This document shows positions 41,209 through 49,947 of a stretch of DNA of 64,000 nt, in pieces; within the stretch, counting starts at the first letter, position 1; every line of letters begins with the position of its first letter. The position numbers were made by a program, and so were the translations under genes. The notes beneath the pieces are model-generated. The model did no database searches. It saw only the letters and a list, made by a program, of their open reading frames with translations, and was not told the origin of the DNA. The stretch lies in the NCBI GenBank assembly GCA_050186335.1, contig JBFWYO010000004.1, positions 49,042 through 113,041 on the forward strand. Direction: 5' to 3'. This stretch comes from JBFWYO01 sp050186335. GTDB taxonomy: Bacteria > Pseudomonadota > Alphaproteobacteria > Bin65.

Positions 41209-41481
41209 ATGGCCAATGAAAATCCCACGCGGCAGCCCGCCGGCAATCCGGGCAAAGGCCCGAACGAGGAATTTCCCGGTAAGGCGCCCGATGTCTTTGC
41301 CCAGAAGGACAAGGCGAAGGACCAGCAGCAGAGCCAGAACGACAAACCCAAGACGCAGCCCCAGCAGGGCGGCCAAGGTCGCAACCCGAATCCGGGCGTC
41401 GACCAGGAGCGTCAGAAGCAGCCGGACGATACGACCGGTCCGGCGCAACACAGCGATCCGAACCGCAAGAAGCAAAGCTAG
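41209..41481 (+). CDS. Small, highly hydrophilic disordered protein
   Basis: Protein of 90 residues almost entirely Gln, Asn, Pro, Lys, Asp and Gly (for example KDQQQSQNDKPKTQPQQGG). It has no predicted fold, no signal peptide and no cysteine. AAAGGAG lies 8 bases before the ATG. The composition recalls hydrophilin-type desiccation or stress proteins. With a perfect EcfG promoter 43 bases upstream this is a reasonable, but unproven, role. Confidence 0.68.
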   Translation: MANENPTRQPAGNPGKGPNEEFPGKAPDVFAQKDKAKDQQQSQNDKPKTQPQQGGQGRNPNPGVDQERQKQPDDTTGPAQHSDPNRKKQS

Positions 41482-41523
41482 CGTCGCTTGCTTGCCGATC
41501 CGATCGGGCCCGGGACAAATCCC

Positions 41524-41549
41524 GGAACAAACCTGGGCATGCGCGCATT
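41524..41549 (+). promoter_or_regulatory. Weak EcfG-like promoter upstream of the CsbD gene
   Basis: GGAAC (41524-41528), 17 bases, then CATT (41546-41549), one mismatch to CGTT. Position (58 bases before the CsbD start codon) is suitable. Confidence 0.35.
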
Positions 41550-41606
41550 TTCATATTACCGATGCGCCGCCCGCGGCGGGTCGTTCCTCAAAGCGGAGTA
41601 AGAACC

Positions 41607-41822
41607 ATGAATAAGGATCAGATTGCCGGCGACTGGAAGCAGTTCAAAGGCAAAGTGAAAGAACAGTGGGGCAAGTTGACCGATGACGATTTGCAGGTCA
41701 TCGAAGGCAAATCAGACCAACTGGCCGGTTGCATCCAAACGCGTTACGGCGTGGCCAAGGAAGATGCGGAACGTCAAGCGGAAGAGTTCCGTAAGCGCCA
41801 CAAGGATTTCTTCAAACACTAA
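41607..41822 (+). CDS. CsbD family stress protein
   Basis: Protein of 71 residues, MNKDQIAGDWKQFKGKVKEQWGKLTDDDLQVIEGKSDQLAG, the complete CsbD fold (helical, about 65 residues). CsbD proteins are general-stress proteins in many bacteria. GGAG lies 9 bases before the ATG. Followed by a strong intrinsic terminator at 41855. A start at 41562 is unlikely. Confidence 0.9.
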   Translation: MNKDQIAGDWKQFKGKVKEQWGKLTDDDLQVIEGKSDQLAGCIQTRYGVAKEDAERQAEEFRKRHKDFFKH

Positions 41823-41854
41823 CGCGCCCTGGCGTGTAGCTAACCTGCGATCCA

Positions 41855-41884
41855 GAGCCCGGCCCCAGCGGCCGGGCTCTTTTT
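41855..41884 (+). terminator. Intrinsic terminator after CsbD
   Basis: A perfect 10-bp stem GAGCCCGGCC/GGCCGGGCTC with a CCAGC loop, directly followed by TTTTT. It lies 33 bases after the CsbD stop. Confidence 0.92.
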
Positions 41885-41953
41885 GCGCCGTGCAGGAAAA
41901 CGAGAAAATCCATGCGGCACGTGGATTCGGAAGTCGCGCGTGACCGTAGTCCG

Positions 41954-42397
41954 TCAACGCTTCGGCGCCGCATCGGTGTCGTCCAAATCGAGCGGGATGA
42001 CGCCGGTATCCGCAAGTCCTTGCAGCAGGTTGGACCGTGCCTGCTTGGCGAGATCCGCGTAATGCCGCCGAATCCGTATCAAGTCGACTTCGTCGAGTTC
42101 CTCGAGATCGAGCAGCGCGTTGTGCGGACCCTCGAGCGCCCGGATCAATTCGTCGATCTTGATCTGCAGCGACTGAGAATCCCGGTTTTGTGAGTTCTGG
42201 ATCACAAACACCATCAGGAAGGTAATGACCGTCGTCGCGGTATTGACGACCAGCTGCCAGGTGTCGCTAAAGCGAAAGATCGGCCCCAAAGCGGCCCATA
42301 CGACGATGCCGGCCAGGGCCAGGCCGAATGCCGACGGCCGGCCGGTCGCTTGGGCGGTCCAGCGCGCGAAACGGCCGAAAATCGAACCTTGGTACAT
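41954..42397 (-). CDS. Low-affinity iron permease family protein
   Basis: Protein of 147 residues starting MYQGSIFGRFARWTAQATGRPSAF behind GGGAGG. Two membrane helices (AFGLALAGIVVWAALGPIF and WQLVVNTATTVITFLMVFVIQ) followed by NSQNRDSQSLQIKIDELIRA match the PF04120 family, named after yeast Fet4 but of unclear function in bacteria. A near-consensus EcfG promoter lies about 50-75 bases upstream. Confidence 0.85.
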   Translation of the reverse strand: MYQGSIFGRFARWTAQATGRPSAFGLALAGIVVWAALGPIFRFSDTWQLVVNTATTVITFLMVFVIQNSQNRDSQSLQIKIDELIRALEGPHNALLDLEELDEVDLIRIRRHYADLAKQARSNLLQGLADTGVIPLDLDDTDAAPKR

Positions 42398-42448
42398 TAG
42401 TGTCCTCCCGAAGCGGCCGACGCGCGGTCCGCGTGGCCTGGCTGGATA

Positions 42449-42472
42449 AACGAAACTTTCGGCGGCGGTTCC
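42449..42472 (-). promoter_or_regulatory. Near-consensus EcfG-like promoter upstream of the iron-permease-like gene
   Basis: On the minus strand GGAAC (42472-42468), 15 bases, then CGTT (42452-42449). Both boxes are perfect but the spacer is one base short of the accepted 16-17. Confidence 0.35.
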
Positions 42473-42573
42473 GGTGTCGTCGTCAAACCTATTTCCGGCA
42501 CCGCGCGCCGCGCGGTACACTCGCGGCCTGGTTCGACCGCGCCCGCCCCACCGCTTTGGCAGAGAGCCTGACG

Positions 42574-43494
42574 ATGACCATTCGTTCGCTGCAGCATATC
42601 GCTTTGGCCGTCCCCGATCCCGCGATGGGTCGCAAATTCTATACCGATTTCGGTCTGATCGCGCACGACGCGGGCAAGCGCGTGGTCATGCGCTGCGAAG
42701 GGCGCGACCAGGACCAGGTGATCCTGCTCGAAGGCAAGCAACGCCACATGCACCACGTCTGCTTCGGCACGCGCGCCGACCTGTTGCCGGCCTTGCAGCA
42801 ACGCATCGAGGCCGCCGGGGTTCGCCTGCTCGATGCGCCGAGCGACCACCCGGCGCCGGGCCTGTGGCTGCGCGATGCGGACGGCCTGCTGATCAACATA
42901 CGGGCGGCCGATCCCGCGCCCTGGCGCGCGGCGCCCGAATGGCACATCAACAACCCGGGGCATATGACACGCCTCGGCGCGCGGGGTTACCCGGCGCGCG
43001 ACAGTAAAGTGCAGCCGCGCCGCCTCGGCCATTGCCTGCGCTTCACGCCGAACATGGACAAGCAGATCGATTTCTACACGCGCGTGCTGGGCATGCGTCT
43101 TTCCGACCGCGCGCAGGACATCGTGGCGTTCCTGCATTGCGAAGGCGGCAGCGATCATCACGTCTATGGTTTCATCAAATCCGACCATCCGGGCTTCCAT
43201 CACGCCAGCTTCGAGGTCGCGAACGTCGACGAGATCGGCATGGGCGCGTGCCGCCTGATCGACAAGGGCTATCGCGACGGCTGGGGCTTCGGCCGCCATG
43301 TCATCGGCTCGAACTTCTTCCACTACGTTCGCGATCCCTGGAACAGCTTGGTCGAATATTTCTGCGATATCGACCACATCCCGGCCGACTACAAATGGGA
43401 AGCCAAGAACTGGCCGGCCGAGGATTCGCTCTATGTCTGGGGGCCAAAGGTGCCGGACGATTTCGGCGCCAACTTCGAAGCCGCGACCCGATAA
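42574..43494 (+). CDS. Type I extradiol dioxygenase-like protein (two VOC domains), copy A
   Basis: Protein of 306 residues with two vicinal-oxygen-chelate modules. The second holds a plausible 2-His-1-carboxylate iron site: GHCLRFTPN (His), GFHHASFEV (His) and SLVEYFCDID (Glu). This is the arrangement of catechol meta-cleavage dioxygenases. Start MTIRSLQHIALAVPD is the conserved beginning. With the aromatic genes in the window it probably opens a catechol-type ring. Similar in layout to the second such gene at 43841. Confidence 0.85.
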   Translation: MTIRSLQHIALAVPDPAMGRKFYTDFGLIAHDAGKRVVMRCEGRDQDQVILLEGKQRHMHHVCFGTRADLLPALQQRIEAAGVRLLDAPSDHPAPGLWLRDADGLLINIRAADPAPWRAAPEWHINNPGHMTRLGARGYPARDSKVQPRRLGHCLRFTPNMDKQIDFYTRVLGMRLSDRAQDIVAFLHCEGGSDHHVYGFIKSDHPGFHHASFEVANVDEIGMGACRLIDKGYRDGWGFGRHVIGSNFFHYVRDPWNSLVEYFCDIDHIPADYKWEAKNWPAEDSLYVWGPKVPDDFGANFEAATR

Positions 43495-43501
43495 CAGGGA
43501 A

Positions 43502-43705
43502 TCAGCGCGGCAAATCGCGCGGTTCGACCTTGTCGCAATTGCGCCGGCCGGCGGCCGCGCATTTCTGATACTCGATGCTGGCGATCAGTTCGATTACGAC
43601 GTATGTCCCCGCGGCGATCAACAGCACGGCGGCCGCCAAGCCGAGCCAATTGCCGCGCGCGCGGCGGCCGTCGTTATCGTCGGGTGGCGTTATCGGGCCC
43701 GTCAT
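43502..43705 (-). CDS. Small single-pass membrane protein of unknown function
   Basis: Protein of 67 residues starting MTGPITPPDDNDGRRARGNW. One hydrophobic helix (LGLAAAVLLIAAGTYVVIELI) is followed by YQKCAAAGRRNCDKVE, a C-x(n)-GRRNC motif that recurs in small alphaproteobacterial membrane proteins. Function unknown. It is wedged, antisense, between the two dioxygenase-like genes. Confidence 0.65.
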   Translation of the reverse strand: MTGPITPPDDNDGRRARGNWLGLAAAVLLIAAGTYVVIELIASIEYQKCAAAGRRNCDKVEPRDLPR

Positions 43706-43840
43706 ATCGAATGCTCGAACGGTACGGCGGCCGCGCAACGTGGCTGTTGATCGGCCGCCGATTATAGGCTCGAATTCCCGCCATAATCAGCAGACGCCGC
43801 CGCCGGCTCGTCGAGCGCGCGGCGCCCAAGGGAGGGTCGC

Positions 43841-44761
43841 GTGATCAACCTGCACGATATCCGCTATTTGCGCATCGGTACGCCCGACCTCGAATCGACC
43901 ATCCGGTTCACGGTCGATGTGGTCGGCCTCCAGCTGGTGCGCCGGCAGGGCAAGCTGGCATATTTCCGCAGCGACAAAGTGCCCGTGCGCGGCGATACGC
44001 GCGACTACACGCTGGTCTACTTCGAGGGCGATCCGACCGACCACACGGTCGGCTTCGATCTGCTCAATCCCGACGATCTCGACAAGGTCGCGGCCGAACT
44101 CGAGGCCGCCGGGCGGCCGGTGCATGTCGGCTCGCGCGAGGAATGCGAGCAGCGCCGGGTGCGCGGCTTCGTTGCGTCGAGCGATCCCTCGGGCAACAAG
44201 ATCGAAATCGTGGCGCGCCCGTTCCATTGCGGCGAGCGCTATTTTCCGGGGCGCGACGCCGGCATCACCAATTTCAGTCACATCGGCCTGAAGACCTCGA
44301 ACCCGCAGCGCGACGAAGCGTTCTGGACGCGCATCTGCAATGCGCGCGTATCCGACTGGCTCGGCGACGCGCCGCTCCTGCGCATCGATACGATCCATCA
44401 TTCGCTGGCGCTGTTTCCGTCGCCGACGCCCGGCATCCAGCACATCAATCATCAGGTCGAAGACATCGACGACGTGATGAAGTCGTATTATTTCCTGCAG
44501 GAAAAAGGCGTCAAAATCGTCTGGGGTCCCGGCCGGCATCCGCTGTCGACCGCCGTGATGCTCTATTTCGAAGGCCCGGATCGGATGGTCTACGAGTATT
44601 CGGTCGGCGTGAAGCAGATCATGCCGGAGGACGAGGCGGCCTATCGCCCGCGCCAGTTTGGCTTCGAGCGCTTTGCCCTGTGCATGTGGGGTTCGCAGCC
44701 GGATATTCGTGAATTCGATACCAAGCGCGAGGGACCGAAACTTCGCGCCGCAACGCCGTAA
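43841..44761 (+). CDS. Type I extradiol dioxygenase-like protein (two VOC domains), copy B
   Basis: Protein of 306 residues of the 2,3-dihydroxybiphenyl dioxygenase type. Metal ligands are visible as FSHIGLKT (His), GIQHINHQV (His) and MVYEYSVG (Glu). The C-terminus FGFERFALCMWGS is shared by the branch. Sequence identity with the dioxygenase at 42574 is low, so they are not a recent duplication. Substrate unknown. Confidence 0.85.
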   Translation: MINLHDIRYLRIGTPDLESTIRFTVDVVGLQLVRRQGKLAYFRSDKVPVRGDTRDYTLVYFEGDPTDHTVGFDLLNPDDLDKVAAELEAAGRPVHVGSREECEQRRVRGFVASSDPSGNKIEIVARPFHCGERYFPGRDAGITNFSHIGLKTSNPQRDEAFWTRICNARVSDWLGDAPLLRIDTIHHSLALFPSPTPGIQHINHQVEDIDDVMKSYYFLQEKGVKIVWGPGRHPLSTAVMLYFEGPDRMVYEYSVGVKQIMPEDEAAYRPRQFGFERFALCMWGSQPDIREFDTKREGPKLRAATP

Positions 44762-44892
44762 GATATCCTTACCGGCCGGGAGATTGATCCCGCGCGCGGC
44801 ACAGCGTAATGTGCGCGCCTGGTTGCCGACGATATTCGCGTGCATCGATCCATAAATTGCACCGCGCTCGGTCGGCTGGAAGGAGCGGGGCA

Positions 44893-45558
44893 ATGGCAGC
44901 CGCAGTCGAAAAAGCGTATAGCGCGATCCGCAACGGCATTATTTCCGGCATCCACCCCGGGGGCACGCATCTGAAGGCGGCCGATCTTGCCGTCGCCCTC
45001 GGCGTCAGCCGCACGCCGATCCGCGAAGCGCTGCGCCGGCTGCACGCCGAAGGGCTGGTCGATTTCGTCGCCAATCGCGGCGCTTATGTGCTGGCCTGGA
45101 ACCGCACCGATGTCGACGAAGTGTTTGAATTGCGCACGCTGCTGGAAAGCTACGCGGCCGAAATGGCCGCGCAAAACATGACGCCGGAGCAGTTGGCCGA
45201 ATTGCGCGCACTGGCGGACAACATGGAACGCGCTGCGCGCGATCGCCCGCCGCGCTTTCTCGAGATCATCGCCGACAACAACGCGCGGTTTCACAAGCTG
45301 ATCCGCACCGCGGCCGGCAACCGGCGGCTCTCGTCGTTCATCGCGACGGTGGTCGAGATGCCGTTGATGCTGCGCACGTTCAACCGCTATCGCGAGGACG
45401 AATTGCTGCGCTCGGCGGCCCATCACCAGGAACTGGTTGCGGCCTTCGCGGCGCGCGACGGTCGCTGGGCCGCCTCGGTCATGCGCAGCCATGTGATCGC
45501 CGCGCATCATGTGTTCAGTGCCAGCGAGGCCGCGCGGGCTGCGGAGCAGGCGGCCTGA
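44893..45558 (+). CDS. GntR-family (FadR/FCD subgroup) transcriptional regulator
   Basis: Regulator of 221 residues behind AAGGAG. The winged helix (IRNGIISGIHPGGTHLKAADLAVALGVSRTPIREALRRLHAEGLVDF) is followed by an FCD all-helical effector domain with its metal-binding pattern DNNARFHKLI, HHQELVAAF and RSHVIAAHH. FCD regulators bind TTGTATACAA-like palindromes and respond to carboxylic acids. Three such sites lie between 49000 and 51877, upstream of the DUF1330 gene and the peptide transporter, which are therefore candidate targets. Confidence 0.92.
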   Translation: MAAAVEKAYSAIRNGIISGIHPGGTHLKAADLAVALGVSRTPIREALRRLHAEGLVDFVANRGAYVLAWNRTDVDEVFELRTLLESYAAEMAAQNMTPEQLAELRALADNMERAARDRPPRFLEIIADNNARFHKLIRTAAGNRRLSSFIATVVEMPLMLRTFNRYREDELLRSAAHHQELVAAFAARDGRWAASVMRSHVIAAHHVFSASEAARAAEQAA

Positions 45559-45654
45559 CGGTGCAGCCGGATTGACTCGCGGGATTTTCCGGTCGATACC
45601 TGACCAAGTGCCGCCGCGCCACGCGTTGAAACCGGAATCTCCAGGACGCCAAAG

Positions 45655-47208
45655 ATGAACAGCCCGCCCGCCATGGCGACGTTGCCGTGGACCTATCGAC
45701 CGCTGACGTTGGATGCCGGCGTGCGCGGCGCGTTCAACCGGACCCCGGACAAGATGGCCCTGCGCGAGGGCACGCGCACGCTCACATACCGGCAGTTGAT
45801 CGACCGCATCGATCGGGTCGGCACCGGGGCGACGGCCGATCTCGGGCTGCGCCAGGGCCAGCATGCGGCGCTGATCTCGACCAACCGGCTCGAATTCATC
45901 GAAATCGTCTGCGGCCTGTCGAGCGTCGGCGTCGCCGCCGTGATGATCAGCCCGCGCCTGGCTGCGGCCGAGATCAAATTCATGTGCGACGATTCGCGGT
46001 CGCGCGTGATCTTCGTCGAAGTGCAGCTCGAGGAGTTCGTGCGTGCGATCAAGTTCGAGACGGTCGAACGCATCATCGTGGTCGGCCGGGATTACGAAGA
46101 CTGGCTGGCGCGCGCGCGCGCGGTTCCGTCGACCGTGCCGGTGCAGGAATGGGAGCCGTTCTCGGTCCACTACACGTCGGGCACCACCGGCAAGCCGAAA
46201 GGCGTCGTACTGGCCCACCGCTCGCGCACGTTGCTGTTCTTTGCCATGGGCGTCGAGTACGGCTGCTACTCGCCCGACGACAGGGCGATTGCGGTTGCCC
46301 CTTTGTGCCACGGCGCCGGCTTTGCCTTCGCCATGGCGCCGGTCTATTTCGGCGGCTTCTGCGAAATTCTGCGCCGCTTCGAGCCGGATCATATCCTGTC
46401 GTCGATCGGCACGGCCGCGGCGAGCAACATCTTCCTGGTGCCGACGCATTTTCACGCCATGTTCGCGCTGGAAAAACCGATCCTGGATCGCTATCGGCGC
46501 GGCACGCTGAAGACGATCATCGCGAACGCGGCACCGCTCGCCCAGGCGACCAAGGAAAAGATCGTCGACTTCTTCGGCCCCGGAATCCTGAACGAAAGTT
46601 ACGGGTCGACCGAAACCGGCATCGTCTGCAATCTGCGGCCCGCCGATCAGCTGCGCAAGATCAAGTGCGTCGGCCAGCCTTTGCCGTGCACCGAAGTGCG
46701 CATTCTGGACGACGACGGCAACGAGGTCGGTCCGGACGTCACCGGCGAACTGTACAGCCGCTCGGAGGTGCATTTCGTCGGCTATTTCGACCGGCCCGAG
46801 GAGACCAAAGCGGCGTTCCGCGGCGATTGGTTTTCCGCCGGCGACATGGCGCAGCGGGACGAGGAAGGCTACCTCTATATCGTCGATCGCAAGAAGGACA
46901 TGGTGATCTCCGGCGGGCTCAATATCTATCCGCGCGAGATCGAGGAAGTCCTGTTCACGCATCCCGCCGTGCGCGAAGCCGCGGTGATCGGCGTGCCGGA
47001 CGATTACTGGGGCGAAACGCTCAAGGCGTTCGTCGTCCTGCACCCCGGCAAGGCGCCGACGCCGGAGGAGTTGATCGAGCATTGCCGGAAAGACCTGGCC
47101 GGCTACAAGATTCCAAAAGCGGTGGTCTTCATCGATGCGCTGCCGCGCAATACCGCCGGCAAGGTGCTCAAGACGACCTTGCGCGCGCAGGAAGCGACGG
47201 GGAAATAG
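45655..47208 (+). CDS. AMP-dependent acyl-CoA synthetase/ligase
   Basis: Adenylate-forming enzyme of 517 residues. YTSGTTGKPKG at 173-183, NESYGSTETG, GDWFSAGDMAQRDEEGYLYIVDRKKDMVISGG and the catalytic-lysine tail PRNTAGKVLKTTLR are all present. It activates a carboxylic acid with ATP and CoA. The neighbourhood (extradiol dioxygenases, GntR) suggests an aromatic or medium-chain acid, but specificity cannot be told. It lies 96 bases downstream of the GntR gene and is probably in the same unit. Confidence 0.92.
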   Translation: MNSPPAMATLPWTYRPLTLDAGVRGAFNRTPDKMALREGTRTLTYRQLIDRIDRVGTGATADLGLRQGQHAALISTNRLEFIEIVCGLSSVGVAAVMISPRLAAAEIKFMCDDSRSRVIFVEVQLEEFVRAIKFETVERIIVVGRDYEDWLARARAVPSTVPVQEWEPFSVHYTSGTTGKPKGVVLAHRSRTLLFFAMGVEYGCYSPDDRAIAVAPLCHGAGFAFAMAPVYFGGFCEILRRFEPDHILSSIGTAAASNIFLVPTHFHAMFALEKPILDRYRRGTLKTIIANAAPLAQATKEKIVDFFGPGILNESYGSTETGIVCNLRPADQLRKIKCVGQPLPCTEVRILDDDGNEVGPDVTGELYSRSEVHFVGYFDRPEETKAAFRGDWFSAGDMAQRDEEGYLYIVDRKKDMVISGGLNIYPREIEEVLFTHPAVREAAVIGVPDDYWGETLKAFVVLHPGKAPTPEELIEHCRKDLAGYKIPKAVVFIDALPRNTAGKVLKTTLRAQEATGK

Positions 47209-47316
47209 CGTGGGTTCGATCGTCGTATAGCGCCGCTGCGACCGCGCGGACTCGGCGCGTGGTCGGACGACCGGCGGCCGTAAGTCGTTCGGCAAACGTG
47301 CGGTCGAGATCTCGCG

Positions 47317-47685
47317 CTACCGATTCTTCGGCGCCACCGGCGCGGTCAGCTCGCCGATCTCCTGGATCGCCTTGTCGTAGCTTTCCGCCGTCTCGCCGGC
47401 GGTGGCCTCGTCGAGACGCGCCTGCACGCTGCGCAGCACGCGTTCGAGAAATTCCGCGCGCCATTTCTCGCGTGCGGCATCGACCTCGGGCGTCGCGCGG
47501 TACGCTTCGATATCGGCGTGCGTGAACGCGCGCTTGGCTTCGGCCACGCGCTCGACCGTATCGAGCCGTTCGTGCAGCACGGACACTTCGGCGGCGAGCG
47601 CCAAGACCATCGAGGTCAAGCTGTCGACGATCGGATCGTCCGAGAATGCCGGACGTTTTCCGCGCGCTTTCGGCAGATCGCTCAC
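47317..47685 (-). CDS. Uncharacterised coiled-coil protein encoded with a methyltransferase
   Basis: Protein of 122 residues starting with the GTG at 47685, which overlaps the stop of the methyltransferase by four bases (GTGA). The sequence DSLTSMVLALAAEVSVLHERLDTVERVAEAKRAF is heptad-like and likely a short coiled coil. Charged helices follow. I recognise no family. Translational coupling suggests it partners the methyltransferase. Confidence 0.7.
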   Translation of the reverse strand: MSDLPKARGKRPAFSDDPIVDSLTSMVLALAAEVSVLHERLDTVERVAEAKRAFTHADIEAYRATPEVDAAREKWRAEFLERVLRSVQARLDEATAGETAESYDKAIQEIGELTAPVAPKNR

Positions 47686-48827
47686 TTGCGCGCTCCGAAG
47701 ATTTGCCAGGTGCCGCGGCCGGCCGAGTCCTTGTTCTCGCTGAACACGACCTGGCCCTCGAACGCGCGCGAGACGAGCGTTTCGAACATCATTTCGGGCC
47801 GGAAACCGGCTTGCTCCATGAGCTTGCGCCAGTCCATCGCGCGGAACGTGCCCCAGAACGGCTCGTTGTTGTGACGCGTATCCCAATCGAGCATGAATGC
47901 ATCGAACGGCGACAGCTTGTCGTAGAAGCACAGATCGGCGTGCACGGCGACGCCGGTCGGCGCCAGCAGGCGGTGGCATTCGTGCATGATGTTGGCGATC
48001 GCGCGGCCGGACGTTTCGTGCAGCAGGATCTGCGAGACGATCAGGTCGAAATGCCCGTCCGGGTATCCGGTTCGCTCGGCGTTCATCTGCTTGAAATGCA
48101 CCGTCTTGCCCATAGCCTCGGCGCGCGAATGGGCGTAGCGCAGCATCGGCGCGCCGACGTCGATGCCATGAATCTCCGCTTCGGGATACGCATCCGCATA
48201 CGGCAGCAGCGCGTTGCCGGTGCCGCAGCCGAGCTCCAGAATCCGGCGCGGCCGCAGGCCGGGGAAGCGTTTGCCGATATACGAGATCATGTGCCGGCCC
48301 ATGGCGTCGTTCTTGGCGCCGAAGCCGCCCATGGCGTAGACGTGCACGCCGCGGTCGTACAGCGCGCCCTGTGCCACGTCGCCCTCGAACCGTTCGGTGT
48401 GATAGCTGCCCGGCATGCAGTGAATGTCGATCGCGGTCAGATACGCCGGCACTTCGAGCGTCGGATCGAGTTCCAGCGTGCCCTGCGGCTCGCGCCAGGA
48501 TGCGGCGGTTTCCGCCAGCGCCGGCAATTGCCGCATCACGCTGTCGCCGACCGAATGCCACAGCATTTCCTGGCTGCACCGCTGCATCGAGCCCCACAGG
48601 CGGTAGAACGGCTCGGCTTCCATCGCCGCGCGCACTTCGTGCCGGTCGGCCGGCTTGCGTCCGGTGCGGCGCTCGAACGCAGGTTCGACGCGATGCTGGT
48701 AAATCTGCTTGTTGCCCTGCACCACCTTGGTGGCCAGATGCAGCTTCAGGCTTTGGACGAAATCCTGGCGGGATTTCTCGTCGATCGTCGCCGACGGAAG
48801 CTGGCGATGTTCAAGCTGCCGTTCCAT
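47682..48827 (-). CDS. SAM-dependent methyltransferase
   Basis: Protein of 381 residues. A 190-residue N-terminal domain of unknown type precedes a class I methyltransferase fold with the SAM motif ILELGCGTGNALL, acidic loop IHGIDVGAPM and motif DGHFDLIVSQILLHE. The C-terminal part (RAMDWRKLMEQAGFRPEMMF) completes the fold. The substrate is unknown. It is on the strand opposite to the ligase gene and shares a unit with the coiled-coil protein. Confidence 0.85.
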   Translation of the reverse strand: MERQLEHRQLPSATIDEKSRQDFVQSLKLHLATKVVQGNKQIYQHRVEPAFERRTGRKPADRHEVRAAMEAEPFYRLWGSMQRCSQEMLWHSVGDSVMRQLPALAETAASWREPQGTLELDPTLEVPAYLTAIDIHCMPGSYHTERFEGDVAQGALYDRGVHVYAMGGFGAKNDAMGRHMISYIGKRFPGLRPRRILELGCGTGNALLPYADAYPEAEIHGIDVGAPMLRYAHSRAEAMGKTVHFKQMNAERTGYPDGHFDLIVSQILLHETSGRAIANIMHECHRLLAPTGVAVHADLCFYDKLSPFDAFMLDWDTRHNNEPFWGTFRAMDWRKLMEQAGFRPEMMFETLVSRAFEGQVVFSENKDSAGRGTWQIFGARK

Positions 48828-48999
48828 GTCCGTGGTCTCCCGCTCATCCGCTGGCCGCGTCCGCGCGCGCGCCGTTGAAGTTCAGCCTAGCAAGAAATCG
48901 TCCACCGGTGACCGGTGCATGCAGTCGCACGGCTCGGCTCGGCCATGATGCTCATGGCGCTTGACTCGTATCGCCTGCGATTGTTCCTTGCCGGGGCGA

Positions 49000-49009
49000 T
49001 TGTATACAC
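49000..49009. promoter_or_regulatory. GntR/FCD-type operator-like site TTGTATACAC
   Basis: Nine of ten positions fit the palindrome TTGTATACAA. It lies about 98 bases before the DUF1330 gene in an otherwise gene-free stretch of 279 bases. Confidence 0.45.
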
Positions 49010-49106
49010 ATTCCGGCGGTTCGAGAAACATCGCGTGCGCCGACCGGGCCTGCGCCGGACCGGCCGGGTCGGCTTGGATCGGCGACCAGGCAAGGGCAAA
49101 ACATCC

Positions 49107-49766
49107 ATGGCGACACCAGCGGCGGCATCTGGCAACCCGGCCTACATGGTCGTGATCACCGAGCATGTCGTGTTCGACCGGTTACAGAACTATCGCGAGG
49201 CGCTCGATCAGGCCGATCTGTACCACCGGTTCGGTGGCCGGTTCGTCGTCGCGCGCCGGCCGGTGACGATCCTCGAGGGCGAGTATCCCAACGACCGGCT
49301 GACGCTGGTGGTCGAATTTCCCGATCGCGCGGCCGCGCACGGCTGGTGGTATTCCGAGGATTACCAGCGCATCAAGCCGCTGCGCGCCGATGGCGGCGCG
49401 ATGAAGATCGCGGTCTGGGACAAATTGCCGCCGCCCGTCGGTGCCGCGCCGATCCATGCCGGCACGCCAGTCGGCATCATGGTGGTCACGGCGGAAAATC
49501 TGGTCGGCGACGGCTACCGGAACTATCTGCGTGCGCTGCGCGACGAAGGCCTGCTCGATCGGGCCGGCGGCGTGCCCCTGCTGGGCGGGCCGCCGGTGGA
49601 GATTTTCGAGGGCGAATTCCCGCGCGATCGCAACACGGTGGCGATCCGGTTCCCGTCAGTGGCGGCGATCGACGCATTCTGGACCAGCCCCGAATATGCC
49701 AGGATCAAGCGGCTGCGCGCCGGTGCCGGCAAGCTGACCGTGGCGGTTTGGCAGCGCAGCGCCTGA
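49107..49766 (+). CDS. Double DUF1330 domain protein
   Basis: Protein of 219 residues made of two successive dimeric alpha-beta barrel-like DUF1330 modules, about residues 10-110 and 115-215. Each ends with the paired pattern EIFEGEFPRDRNTVAIRFPS...WTSPEYARIKRLRAG or its counterpart TILEGEYPNDRLTLVVEFPD...YSEDYQRIKPLRAD. Single DUF1330 proteins normally pair to form the barrel, so this is a natural tandem fusion. Function unknown. A GntR-type site lies upstream. The start MATPAAASG is chosen by the onset of homology. Confidence 0.82.
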   Translation: MATPAAASGNPAYMVVITEHVVFDRLQNYREALDQADLYHRFGGRFVVARRPVTILEGEYPNDRLTLVVEFPDRAAAHGWWYSEDYQRIKPLRADGGAMKIAVWDKLPPPVGAAPIHAGTPVGIMVVTAENLVGDGYRNYLRALRDEGLLDRAGGVPLLGGPPVEIFEGEFPRDRNTVAIRFPSVAAIDAFWTSPEYARIKRLRAGAGKLTVAVWQRSA

Positions 49767-49894
49767 CGCAACGGGCGCGCGGCCGGGGGCGTCCGGCCGA
49801 GCGCCGCAAAATGTATGCAGCGGTACAATTAGCGTCGAAAAGCGTCCCGAGCTTGTTGACTCATTCAGCGGGCGATGGTCCAATCCGCAACAGA

Positions 49895-49904
49895 TTGCAT
49901 ACAA
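49895..49904. promoter_or_regulatory. GntR/FCD-type operator-like site TTGCATACAA
   Basis: One substitution from the palindrome TTGTATACAA, placed 43 bases before the binding-protein start codon. Confidence 0.5.
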
Positions 49905-49947
49905 TTTTGCGATTTCGTGCAGGCAATCACTGACAAAGGGGTTTGAG

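Noticed and set aside
44641..47295. 884-codon open frame on the minus strand
   Set aside because: Antisense to the dioxygenase-like, GntR and acyl-CoA ligase genes. Low-complexity Arg/His/Asp composition and no motif.
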